Positions 53,356 to 60,724 of a stretch of 64,000 nucleotides of DNA are shown piece by piece. The stretch lies in assembly GCA_021324015.1 (NCBI GenBank), contig JAJPJX010000162.1, positions 87,286-151,285 on the forward strand, in the 5' to 3' direction. Each line of letters opens with the position of its first letter. Position 1 is the stretch's first letter. The translations under genes and the position numbers were made by a program. The stretch comes from Solibacteraceae bacterium. GTDB taxonomy: Bacteria; Acidobacteriota; Terriglobia; Bryobacterales; Bryobacteraceae. The notes beneath the pieces were generated by a model. The model was not told the origin of the DNA. It saw only the letters and a program-made list of their open reading frames with translations, and made no database searches.

Positions 53356-54240
53356 ATGGCCAATCGCACCAAGATCCTGATGGTTCAGCCGGATCGACCG
53401 CTTCTGCGGCTGCATCTCATGGAGTTGAGACGCGCCGTATCGGACCAAAAGCTGGATCTGGAGTCGGTCTCGACGGCCGCTTTTGCCAATTCGGCTCTGG
53501 ACGAGATCTACGAGCAGGCTGAGGCTGCGGGTCTGATCGTGGTGGATGTCACGGATTCGACTTCCGCGGCCATGTACCTGTTGGGCTACGCGCATGCGAA
53601 GCAGAAGGCCGTCCTGATCATGTACGACATGGCCGAGCCCGTGGCGTTCGATGCCAGTGGCGTCCCGGCATTCCGCTACAGCCTGGAGTCAGCCGAGGCC
53701 TTCCTCGAGGGGTTTCGGATCGCGATAGCAGACGCGCTCATGGACCCTTCCCGCTACCGGAACAAGCTCCAGCGCGGATCCACGGGAGCCGGTGTCTTCA
53801 TCAGCTATTCCCGCAAAGACAAACACTTCCTCGAACGCTTGCAGGTTCACCTTAGAGCGCAGCACATCGATTTGTGGGACGATACCCGGATCCAGGTAGG
53901 GCAGCAATGGCAGAAAGAGATCGAGGCGGCCCTGAAGCGGTGTAAAGTGGCGATCATACTGGCCTCGGCCGACTACCTGGCTTCGGAGTTCATCGTCAGC
54001 AACGAACTTCCGGCGATTCTCACCAGGGCCGAGTCCGAACACACCTTGATCATTCCCGTCATTGCCTCGCCGTGCGGGTTTACACGCGATCCGATACTGA
54101 AGCACTTTCAGGTGATCCATGACCCGAGCAACACCTTAGCCGAGATGACGGAAGTGGAGCAGGAACGCGTATTCGACAAGGTCTGCCAAGCCATCGAGGT
54201 TTTTGGACGCGGCGCGGCGCGGGCCGCTGGCGAATCCTGA
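53356..54240 (+). CDS. two-domain TIR protein (nucleotide-handling-like N-domain plus TIR)
   Basis: A 294-residue protein. Residues about 8-125 look like the deoxyribosyltransferase/TIR-like fold: AGLIVVDVTDSTSAAMYLLGYAHAKQKAVLI. Residues about 135-285 are a canonical TIR domain: GVFISYSRKDKHFLERL, LWDDTRIQVGQQWQKEIEAAL, then ILASADYLASEFIVSNELPAIL, with the conserved glutamate (NELP) that acts in NAD-cleaving TIRs. Such proteins act in anti-phage cell suicide or as adaptors. AGGGA precedes the ATG. No Thoeris, cyclic-nucleotide cyclase or other known partner is next to it; the convergent gene is unrecognised. Confidence 0.82.
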   Translation: MANRTKILMVQPDRPLLRLHLMELRRAVSDQKLDLESVSTAAFANSALDEIYEQAEAAGLIVVDVTDSTSAAMYLLGYAHAKQKAVLIMYDMAEPVAFDASGVPAFRYSLESAEAFLEGFRIAIADALMDPSRYRNKLQRGSTGAGVFISYSRKDKHFLERLQVHLRAQHIDLWDDTRIQVGQQWQKEIEAALKRCKVAIILASADYLASEFIVSNELPAILTRAESEHTLIIPVIASPCGFTRDPILKHFQVIHDPSNTLAEMTEVEQERVFDKVCQAIEVFGRGAARAAGES

Positions 54241-54259
54241 CGATCGGCTGAACCTGGTG

Positions 54260-55072
54260 TTAAAAAGTGGTGTCCTTGCTGACGCGTTCCGCGCTTCGCC
54301 AAAACGCTGCGATGGACTTGGCATCGAGGAACGCAACGGCGACCGAGGCTTCAAAGGAATTGGTAATGGAAGGATAATCAGGGAGCCGTACACCTCCGTA
54401 CTGAAGGGACTGCAAAACGGTGACGCAGGGCTCCTCGTCGGCTGATTCCACGGCCGGGATGATGTTTTCATAAAACATCCGGCAATATTCTCGTGCGATA
54501 GCCTCGGCAGGCTGGCGGGCCGTCTTGGGATAAAGGCGACTCACCTTGGCCTCGAGAAGTTCGGTCGCATAGCTGGAGGACTCGGGCTGGAAATGGCTGT
54601 ATTCGTCGAGGTAACGCTTGATGTAGTCGCGGACGACGAAAAAACGATCCAAGCGCTCTTTGACTTTTCGGTCCGCCAGTAAATCGCGAATCCGGTCACA
54701 TGCCTGCCAGTAGTGCTGCGCACGCGCGCTGGCGTGCGACCAGAACTGTTCTTGCTCCCGCTTGTCGATCCAGTTGAAATAGGCGAGAATCTGCTTGACT
54801 TCGTCGAGCCACACGTTTTCCAGGCGCCAGAAACACTCGGGCTTCAAATCGGTGAGCCGCAGGTCGCCCAACAATACGCTGGTGGCGTTCAGGATCGAGG
54901 CGTTTCGCCAGTCCTCGTCTCTTTCCTGCTGTGTGCTCGACACGAGATAATCCAGGGCCGGGAGGTATACCAGAGCGCTTGCCTTTCGCTCACGGCTGAT
55001 GATCAGAGCCCAGTTTCGAATCGCATCCTCAAATTGCACGTCGGATATGGGGGTAGGGGGATCGGCAGGCAT
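54260..55072 (-). CDS. hypothetical protein, 270 residues, mostly helical
   Basis: Not recognised. It is rich in tryptophan, tyrosine and charged residues, with helical runs such as CFWRLENVWLDEVKQILAYF and FFVVRDYIKRYLDEYSHF, and no signal or membrane segment. It converges on the TIR gene with a 19-base gap, and a 58-residue gene with a strong ribosome site lies upstream on the same strand. ATG 55072 is used; a TTG 14 codons earlier is possible. It may be a defence-island component, but no motif shows that. Confidence 0.65.
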   Translation of the reverse strand: MPADPPTPISDVQFEDAIRNWALIISRERKASALVYLPALDYLVSSTQQERDEDWRNASILNATSVLLGDLRLTDLKPECFWRLENVWLDEVKQILAYFNWIDKREQEQFWSHASARAQHYWQACDRIRDLLADRKVKERLDRFFVVRDYIKRYLDEYSHFQPESSSYATELLEAKVSRLYPKTARQPAEAIAREYCRMFYENIIPAVESADEEPCVTVLQSLQYGGVRLPDYPSITNSFEASVAVAFLDAKSIAAFWRSAERVSKDTTF

Positions 55073-55217
55073 TAATGGGGTGCGCTCCAGGGTGAAATTA
55101 TACTGCGTTCTCAAGCCACGGTTAGCGAAAAAAAATAACGGGTCCTGACTCGAACCGAACGGGAAGGGGGAGTACTCCTCAGCATTCCGAGGTGAACGAC
55201 TGGAGGGGCTGGCAGCG

Positions 55218-55394
55218 CTAGTCCGTGGGCTCGACCCGGGAATGGAGCTGAGCTGAGAGTCTGAGCCTCTCTTCGCGAAGCTTGTTTCGAACCACCGCCA
55301 ACTTGGCCGAGATTCGCGCGTCGCTTTGCTTCCGAGCCTGCTCGATCATGGTATCGAGTTGCGTCGGTCTAGTCTTTTCCATGCTTGCGATCAT
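55218..55394 (-). CDS. 58-residue charged helical protein
   Basis: AGGAG stands five to nine bases before ATG 55394, an excellent ribosome site. The product is one long amphipathic helix (TMIEQARKQSDARISAKLAV then NKLREERLRLSAQL), likely a coiled coil. It is 145 bases upstream of the 270-residue gene on the same strand. No family is recognised. The 294 bases further upstream (55395-55688) are AT-richer and hold no convincing gene. Confidence 0.55.
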   Translation of the reverse strand: MIASMEKTRPTQLDTMIEQARKQSDARISAKLAVVRNKLREERLRLSAQLHSRVEPTD

Positions 55395-55688
55395 CTTTCT
55401 CCTACGGACCTATCGGCCAAATTCGGCTGACACAATACCCCTCTATCGCTGGCCAACAGACTCAAACACGTTATGATAGGCGCAGTCCTTCGCCTGCGTC
55501 AAGCCCGCATCAGTTTATTAAAGAGCACGATAGCACATGCTGGCCTCTTTGCACTCTATAAACAGTGCATTTGAGCGGCCATTCGAATCAGATGAATCGG
55601 TGTCTTAAGAGGCGCCGTACGGCTGGTCCGCGCGTTTTCGCACTATTGCCAAGCCTCTGAAAATAAAAGGCGTGCGCCAGGATAGAGC

Positions 55689-56036
55689 TCACCACTGGGG
55701 AGGAGTGCCCCGCGGGGAAATTCTTTGGGTTGTCGAATTTCTCGACTTACGACCGACTTTTTCGAATCTGCTCTCAAGTGCAGGCGCGTCGGCACGTCTG
55801 AGGGGTAGCAAGGATGGGCCGTTTGAGTTTGCCGAGTCTCTCTCCTGAGAGATGCTGGCGACCGGCCCCAGGATCTCGAAGCCACCAGTAGCGTCGTGGA
55901 GCATCAGGATGGCGATGCCAAGGTCGAGGTCGTGGGACATCATCCCGAACTCGGGGTGGTAGCGCAGCCAGGGCGCCTCCGTGGCTGGCGCGGGCTTGGC
56001 CGGCGCGCGCTTTGGCTTGGTGGTGGTTCGCTTCAT
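55689..56036 (-). CDS. hypothetical protein, 115 residues
   Basis: No family recognised. The first 70 residues look like a real protein: a basic tail (KRTTTKPKRAPAKPAPA) and a compact part LRYHPEFGMMSHDLDLGIAILMLHD. After SISQER the composition becomes irregular, so the 3' end may be decayed or shifted. It begins two bases after the stop of a 43-residue gene, so the two form a small unit. Confidence 0.45.
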   Translation of the reverse strand: MKRTTTKPKRAPAKPAPATEAPWLRYHPEFGMMSHDLDLGIAILMLHDATGGFEILGPVASISQERDSANSNGPSLLPLRRADAPALESRFEKVGRKSRNSTTQRISPRGTPPQW

Positions 56037-56038
56037 GA

Positions 56039-56170
56039 TCAGCAGTCCTTCAGGCAGTCGGCCTTGGCGGTCTCGATGATCTGGTCGAGGTCTATGCCGG
56101 TCATCGCGGCCAGTCCGCTGTACCTCAACGGCATTCCCGCATCGCCGGCAAACGAACACGAGAAGTTCAT
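56039..56170 (-). CDS. 43-residue small protein ending in a two-cysteine motif
   Basis: From ATG 56170 the frame gives a 43-residue peptide with MNFSCSFAGDAGMPLRYSGL at the start and AKADCLKDC at the end. The ribosome site is weak (GGGTTGGG). It immediately precedes the 115-residue gene. It may be a true small gene or the tail of a larger decayed one, since the same frame is open back to 56287. Confidence 0.4.
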   Translation of the reverse strand: MNFSCSFAGDAGMPLRYSGLAAMTGIDLDQIIETAKADCLKDC

Positions 56171-56190
56171 CCCAACCCGGAAGTAACGCG

Positions 56191-56628
56191 TTAGGTGCAC
56201 CACAATGCGGGCAGGCAACTGCACAGCCCGAGCGCCGCCATCGCGTTCCTTTTCCCTTCGGCAGCGTTCCCGCAAGCCGCTTCCCACACAGCTCGTGCGG
56301 CCCGGTAACTTGCTACCACCTCGTAGTTCCCCTCTCGCAAGGCGAGATCCTCGGCCCTGCTTGATAACCTCCGCGCATCCTGCAACCGGCCCGAACGAGC
56401 CTGAGCAAGAGCCTCCGCGTGCGCCACCCAGTGTTCCGCTCCATGCCTGCCCTTGGCCAGAGCCACGGCCCGGTCCATCTGGTCCTCGTCCCCCGTTAAG
56501 ACCGCAATGTTGTATCGCATCACCAGAAAATAAGCGTTCTCCAGCTTGCGTTCGGAAGCTTGCTGAACAGTGCTCTCGGCATCCTCGAAGCGACCCAGGA
56601 AGAAATAGCTCGACGCAAGGCTGCTATC
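56191..56628 (-). pseudogene. TPR-protein fragment (tail of kinase/regulator type)
   Basis: A frame without a start, open from a stop at 56629-56631 to TAA 56191, encodes TPR-like helices: SSYFFLGRFEDAESTVQQAS, then ERKLENAYFLVMRYNIAVLTGD, then SGRLQDARRLSSRAEDLAL and GNAAEGKRNAMAALGL. The pattern matches the C-terminal TPR array of large acidobacterial protein kinases and winged-helix regulators. Both ends are lost, the 3' side ending in unrelated residues. A 110-residue product from GTG 56523 is conceivable but unlikely to function. Confidence 0.6.
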
Positions 56629-56717
56629 TCAGTGACTGAGCCGCGACCGTCAGGAAGCGGTTGAAACTCGCGGAAGTACACCTGTTTGGTTCCGGCTACG
56701 CCGCGCTAAGCACCGGG

Positions 56718-57125
56718 CTAGCGGAGCTGGACCTGGGCCATGACCGTGGGAGGACGCCGGCCGTCGGTCGCCCGCACGATGACCATCGCGCTGGACCAGG
56801 TGACCCGGTTGGTGGCCGCCGTCTGGCCGTTGGCCAGGATCTCTTGATCCGCCACCAGGCGGAAATCATCGGGCAGCGGATCCGGGGTTGAGAAGCCGAC
56901 CCGATCATCGAAGTCTCCCCGCGCCGCCGTGCGATAGGTGCCGGTACGGATCTGTGGCACAAGACCGTATGGATCTTCGACGGCCGTAAAGCGCTCCGTG
57001 ATGGCCGCGTTCGGCACCGGGGTGGTTCCGGCCATCAGCCGGTAGCGAATGTGTAAGCGGCCGCCATGGCTGCCGCGAGGGATCGTGGCGCCGTCGTCCT
57101 GCGCAAAGATCAGGATTGCCTGCAT
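56718..57125 (-). CDS. hypothetical protein, 135 residues, beta-rich
   Basis: No family recognised. GGAGG lies ten to fourteen bases before the ATG. The sequence alternates polar and hydrophobic residues (GGRLHIRYRLMAG, TYRTAARGDFDDRVGF, RVTWSSAMVIVRATDGRRPP), suggesting a compact beta fold, with no signal peptide or cysteine. It is divergent from the XRE-led stress operon, and the 38-bp dyad lies between them, so it could be controlled by the same regulator. Confidence 0.6.
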   Translation of the reverse strand: MQAILIFAQDDGATIPRGSHGGRLHIRYRLMAGTTPVPNAAITERFTAVEDPYGLVPQIRTGTYRTAARGDFDDRVGFSTPDPLPDDFRLVADQEILANGQTAATNRVTWSSAMVIVRATDGRRPPTVMAQVQLR

Positions 57126-57254
57126 GGTTGGAGGCCTCCGTTTCCCTACACCGACTGGTGACTTTCCCCGGGGAAACGTTGCGTCCTGGTGGCGTGTGGT
57201 TTCAGACCTGGGGCTGCCTGTTCCATTCGGTTGAAACAGCGGCAAATAAACTTC

Positions 57255-57283
57255 TTGACTGTTATCACAAATTGCAATAATAT
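57255..57283 (+). promoter_or_regulatory. sigma-70-type promoter of the XRE-NfeD-flotillin-PspA operon
   Basis: TTGACT (57255-57260) and TAATAT (57278-57283) are spaced by 17 bases. Transcription would begin about 57290, leaving roughly ten leader bases before the XRE ATG, too few for a ribosome site. The -10 lies inside the dyad. Confidence 0.6.
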
Positions 57284-57300
57284 TATTGCTATTAGTGATA
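57263..57300. promoter_or_regulatory. 38-bp two-tier dyad, likely XRE operator
   Basis: Inner arms form a perfect 16-bp palindrome GCAATAATATTATTGC (57274-57289). Outer arms TATCAC (57263-57268) and GTGATA (57295-57300) share the same centre, 57281.5. The site covers the -10 element and reaches the first base of the XRE start codon, as expected of an autorepressor operator. Confidence 0.7.
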
Positions 57301-57812
57301 TGAGACTCGGCGAGAAGATCCGGTACCTGCGCGAGGTGGAAGGCACCCTGCGCGGCCTGGGCCGCGAGTTGACGCAGCTCGAAGTGGTCCGCCTGTTGGC
57401 CAAGGAACTGGGCAAGTCCATCAGCCAGTCCTACCTGTCGCAGATCGAAAGCGGCGCCCGCCCGCACCTGACCAACGACACGCGCCTGTTGCTGGCAAAG
57501 TTTTTCAAGGTCCACCCGGGCTACCTGGTGGACGATCCGGAAGGCTACCAGACGGAGCTGATCTCGGACATCGGGGCGCTGGAGGACAAGCTCGACTTGT
57601 GGCTGATCAACGGGGCGGAGCGTTTCCGGCGCGACCCGGCGGTGAGCCACGCGCTGCTCACGGTGGCGCGGCACAGCGATTCGCGGCAGTGCCTGGTGTT
57701 GCTGGGCGCCATTCTGGAGACGCCGGGGCTGGCCGAGCGCCTGCTGCAGGTGCTGCGTCCGGGCCCGGCGCCCGCGGGCGAACCGCTCAAAGAAAGGAGG
57801 CGTTCGTCATGA
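57300..57812 (+). CDS. XRE-family transcriptional regulator
   Basis: A 170-residue regulator with an N-terminal XRE helix-turn-helix (residues 2-72): RLGEKIRYLREVEG, TQLEVVRLLAKELG, QSYLSQIESGARP and TRLLLAKFFKVHPGYLVDDPEG. An insertion between helices 1 and 2 lengthens the usual domain. The C-terminal half is helical (ALEDKLDLWLINGAERFRRD). Its ATG overlaps the end of a strong dyad, so it probably represses its own operon. The stop overlaps the NfeD-like start (ATGA). Confidence 0.9.
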   Translation: MRLGEKIRYLREVEGTLRGLGRELTQLEVVRLLAKELGKSISQSYLSQIESGARPHLTNDTRLLLAKFFKVHPGYLVDDPEGYQTELISDIGALEDKLDLWLINGAERFRRDPAVSHALLTVARHSDSRQCLVLLGAILETPGLAERLLQVLRPGPAPAGEPLKERRRSS

Positions 57813-58405
57813 CCTGGCCGGACTTTTATCTGATCTGCTTTTTCCTGGGCTTCGGTCTCAGCCTGGTGGCGCTGGTGGCCGGCTCAGCGCATTTGCACCT
57901 ACCGGACCTTCACGTGCATGTGGACGCCCCGCACCTGCATGTCCCGGACGGGGGAGCCAACGGCGCGGCGCCGGTCAACTTCGGGACCATCGCCGCGTTT
58001 CTGGCGTGGTTCGGGGGGACCGGGTTTCTGCTCTCCCGCTATTACGGCGTCTGGTTTCTGCTGGCGCTGGGAGTGGCCACGCTCAGCGGCTTGGGCGGAG
58101 CGGCCGTCGTGTTCTGGTTCCTGGCCCACGTGCTCACCTCGCGGGAAGAGAACCTGGATCCCGCCGACTATGAGATGGTCGGCGTGTTAGGCACCATCAA
58201 CAGCCCCGTGAGGGCTGGCGGCACCGGCGAGCTGGTTTTCTCCCAGGCCGGTGTGCGCCGCGTTTCGGCCGCGCGCAGCGAGGACGGCGCCGCCATCCCC
58301 AAGGGCACGGAAGTCGTAGTCACGCGCTACGAGAAAGGAATCGCCTACGTGCGGCGCTGGGAAGACCTGGCTGGTCCTCGGCGCTCCGCGGAGGATCCGC
58401 AATGA
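57809..58405 (+). CDS. NfeD-like membrane protein with histidine-rich segment
   Basis: A 198-residue membrane protein. A first hydrophobic helix (residues 6-27) is followed by HLHLPDLHVHVDAPHLHVP, with seven histidines, then helices at about 57-75 and 78-112. The C-terminal 80 residues form an OB-fold-like NfeD domain (GVLGTINSPVRAGGTGELVF then PKGTEVVVTRYEKGIAYVRRW). NfeD proteins partner with flotillins, whose gene lies just downstream. AAAGGAGG precedes the ATG, and its stop overlaps the 24-residue gene. Confidence 0.84.
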   Translation: MTWPDFYLICFFLGFGLSLVALVAGSAHLHLPDLHVHVDAPHLHVPDGGANGAAPVNFGTIAAFLAWFGGTGFLLSRYYGVWFLLALGVATLSGLGGAAVVFWFLAHVLTSREENLDPADYEMVGVLGTINSPVRAGGTGELVFSQAGVRRVSAARSEDGAAIPKGTEVVVTRYEKGIAYVRRWEDLAGPRRSAEDPQ

Positions 58406-58476
58406 ACGTTTCCGAGCTGTTCGTGATTGTCGGCCTGATTGTTCTGGCCGTGTTGTTTGCGAAGGAGAAAGTATGA
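58402..58476 (+). CDS. 24-residue membrane microprotein
   Basis: A tiny gene locked between its neighbours: its ATG overlaps the NfeD-like stop and its TGA overlaps the flotillin ATG, both as ATGA. GGAGG lies seven bases upstream. The product is a single helix, MNVSELFVIVGLIVLAVL followed by a basic end (AKEK). Its own last codons also contain the flotillin ribosome site AAGGAG. It could be a regulator or subunit of the flotillin-NfeD complex, or a leader for coupled translation. Confidence 0.68.
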   Translation: MNVSELFVIVGLIVLAVLFAKEKV

Positions 58477-59888
58477 GCACGGATGTGTTTGTGATCGGCA
58501 GTTTGATGCTTCTGGCCATCCTCTTCCTGATGGCCATGTTCGCCCGTCTGTACCGCAAAGCCGGCCCGCACGAGGCCCTCGTGGTCTACGGCTTCCGCGG
58601 CACGCGCATCGTCAAGGGGCGAGGCACGGTGATCTTTCCGATGGTGGAGAATTGCCGCTGCCTGTCGCTGGAGCTCATGTCGTTCGACGTAGCGCCCCAG
58701 CAGGACCTCTACACCCGCCAGGGCGTGGCCGTGACGGTCGAGGCGGTCGCCCAGATCAAGGTGAAATCGGACCCGGAGTCGGTCCAGACCGCCGCCGAGC
58801 AGTTCCTCACCAAGACGCCGCAGGAGCGCGAAGGGCTGATCCGGCTGGTGATGGAAGGGCACCTGCGCGGCATCATCGGCCAGCTCACCGTGGAAGAGAT
58901 CGTGAAGCAGCCGGAGATGGTGGGCGACCGCATGCGCTCCACCTGCGCCGACGACATGAGCAAGATGGGTCTGGAAGTCATTTCCTTCACCATCAAGGAG
59001 GTCCGCGACAAGAACGAGTACATCAGCAACATGGGGAGGCCGGACATCGCGCGCATCCGGCGCGACGCCGACGTGGCCGCCGCCGAAGCCGAGCGGGACA
59101 CGGCCATCAAGCGCGCCGAGGCGCAGCGGGCCGCTGCCGTGGGCAAGGCCTTGGCCGACCAGGAGCGCGTGCTGGCAGAGACGCTCTCGCAAGCCAAGCA
59201 GGCCGAAGCCACTCGCGACCTGGAGATCAAGAGGGCCAATTTCACCGAGACCATCAAGAAGCAGCAGGCGCAGGCGGACAAAGCCTACGAGATCCAGACC
59301 AACGTCATGCAGCAGCAGGTGGTGGCTGAGCAGGTGCGGATCCAGCAGGTCGAAAAGGAGCGCGAAATCGACGTGCAGGAGGCCGAGATCATGCGCCGGG
59401 AACGGGAGCTGATCGCCACCGTCCTGAAACAGGCCGAGATCGAGCGCAAACGCATCGAGACCCTGGCTGAGGCCGAACGCCAGCGCCTCATCACCGAGGC
59501 GGAGGGCCAGGCCGCGGCCATCCGCGCGCAGGGCGAGGCCGAGGCCGAGATCATCTTCAAGAAAGGCGAGGCGGAGGCCCGCGCTATGAACGTGAAGGCC
59601 GAAGCGTACCAGCAGTACAACCAGGCGGCCGTGATCGACAAGCTCATCACCGGCCTGCCCGAGGTGGTGCGCGCGCTCTCGGCGCCGCTGGCCAATGTCG
59701 ACAAGATCACGGTAGTATCGACCGGCGACGGCCACGCCGCAGGCCTGCACAAAGTCACCGGAGACATCTCGCAGATCGCCGCACAGGTGCCGGCGCTGTT
59801 CGAAACCCTCTCCGGAATGCGTCTGTCGGATTTGTTAGGCAAGATCCGGACCATCGGGGACAGCACCCCGCGGCCGGACAAGCAATAG
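58473..59888 (+). CDS. flotillin/SPFH-domain membrane protein
   Basis: A 471-residue flotillin. A hydrophobic N-terminus (residues 5-25) is followed by the SPFH/band-7 domain (about 28-200; ALVVYGFRGTRIVKGRGT and FDVAPQQDLYTRQGVAVTVEAVAQIKV) and a long glutamate/alanine coiled coil (200-390; AEAERDTAIKRAEAQRAA and repeats of AEAE/AEAR). The C-terminal region IDKLITGLPEVVRALSAPL is typical of flotillins. It organises membrane microdomains and, together with NfeD-like and PspA proteins, is expected to counter envelope damage. Confidence 0.95.
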   Translation: MSTDVFVIGSLMLLAILFLMAMFARLYRKAGPHEALVVYGFRGTRIVKGRGTVIFPMVENCRCLSLELMSFDVAPQQDLYTRQGVAVTVEAVAQIKVKSDPESVQTAAEQFLTKTPQEREGLIRLVMEGHLRGIIGQLTVEEIVKQPEMVGDRMRSTCADDMSKMGLEVISFTIKEVRDKNEYISNMGRPDIARIRRDADVAAAEAERDTAIKRAEAQRAAAVGKALADQERVLAETLSQAKQAEATRDLEIKRANFTETIKKQQAQADKAYEIQTNVMQQQVVAEQVRIQQVEKEREIDVQEAEIMRRERELIATVLKQAEIERKRIETLAEAERQRLITEAEGQAAAIRAQGEAEAEIIFKKGEAEARAMNVKAEAYQQYNQAAVIDKLITGLPEVVRALSAPLANVDKITVVSTGDGHAAGLHKVTGDISQIAAQVPALFETLSGMRLSDLLGKIRTIGDSTPRPDKQ

Positions 59889-59906
59889 TGGGAAAGGAGC
59901 CCCGTC

Positions 59907-60566
59907 ATGGCATTATTGGAACGTGTCGCGACCCTGATTCGCGCCAATCTCAACGAGCTGATCGATCAGGCCGAGAATCCCGAAGTGATGATCAAGCAGG
60001 TGATCCTGGACATTCAGAACCAGTTGATGCAGGTCAAGACCCAGGTCGCCATCGCGCTCGCCGACCAGCACATGCTGGAAAAGAAGGAGAAGGAGAACCA
60101 GGAGAAGGCCGCCGACTGGGGACGGCGTGCCGAGATGGCGGTGGATAAGGGCGAGGACGAGCTGGCGCGCGCCGCCCTGGAACGCTCCGTGAGTTACCGC
60201 AACCTCGCGGAGGGCTTCCGCCAGCAGGCCGCCGACCAAAAGCTTCAGGTGGAGGACCTGAAGAGCGCGCTGGGCAAGCTGGAACAAAAGCTGGCCGAAG
60301 CGGAGGCCAAACGGGACCTGCTCATCGCGCAGCACCGCCGCGCCCGAGCAGTCCGCCGGGCCGGCGAGGCCCAGGCGGGCGCAGGCGGCGGCTCCAGTGC
60401 CGCCACCTGGGAGCGCATGCAGGACAAAGTCGAGCGCGAGGAGGCTCTGGGGCAGGCCGCCTCGGAACTGGCCAAGGAGGACCTGGAGCGCAAGCTGGCG
60501 GCGCTGGAGAAGCAGGACGAAATCGAGCGCATGCTGCAGGAACTCAAAGCGCGGCGGCGGCCGTAG
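59907..60566 (+). CDS. PspA/IM30-family protein
   Basis: A 219-residue coiled-coil protein of the phage-shock/ESCRT-III group. The opening LLERVATLIRANLNELIDQAENPEVMIKQVILDIQ is the classical PspA helix 0-1, and the rest is a charged helical hairpin with a glycine-rich turn (AGAGGGSS). PspA coats and stabilises stressed membranes. AAAGGAGCC precedes the ATG. It ends the five-gene operon. Confidence 0.95.
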   Translation: MALLERVATLIRANLNELIDQAENPEVMIKQVILDIQNQLMQVKTQVAIALADQHMLEKKEKENQEKAADWGRRAEMAVDKGEDELARAALERSVSYRNLAEGFRQQAADQKLQVEDLKSALGKLEQKLAEAEAKRDLLIAQHRRARAVRRAGEAQAGAGGGSSAATWERMQDKVEREEALGQAASELAKEDLERKLAALEKQDEIERMLQELKARRRP

Positions 60567-60593
60567 GCCGGAGGGCGCGCCGCCGGCCCGTTT
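60566..60593 (+). terminator. possible terminator after the PspA gene
   Basis: GGCCGG (60566-60571) pairs with CCGGCC (60583-60588), followed by CGTTT. The stem is short and the T-run has only three bases, so the call is weak. Confidence 0.3.
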
Positions 60594-60610
60594 AATCGCC
60601 GCCGTTTTGT

Positions 60611-60640
60611 TTGACAAATCCGCCAATTAAAGGGAAAATT
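60611..60640 (+). promoter_or_regulatory. possible promoter of the LuxR-type gene
   Basis: TTGACA (60611-60616) lies 18 bases before AAAATT (60635-60640). The 13 bases TGTTTGACAAATC are identical to the purC promoter. The -10 match is poor. Confidence 0.4.
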
Positions 60641-60663
60641 GTCGCACGGCAGACTTAGAAATT

Positions 60664-60694
60664 CGGAGGAGTTAAGCGGAATTTCCGTCCTCCG
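60664..60694 (+). promoter_or_regulatory. leader hairpin before the LuxR-type gene
   Basis: CGGAGGA (60664-60670) pairs with TCCTCCG (60688-60694), with an inner CGGA/TCCG stem. It lies about 30 bases before the GTG and hides a GGAGGA block. It may shape the mRNA leader or be a protein-binding dyad. Confidence 0.4.
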
Positions 60695-60724
60695 GTGCCG
60701 GGCGCGCCTGGCGGATAAACGGCG

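Noticed and set aside
53356..54240. Thoeris or CBASS/Pycsar locus
   Set aside because: No ThsA-like SIR2/SLOG protein and no nucleotide cyclase is adjacent.
52349..57125. Prophage or integrative element
   Set aside because: No integrase, transposase, tRNA, attachment repeats or structural phage gene recognised; only fragments and small genes are visible.
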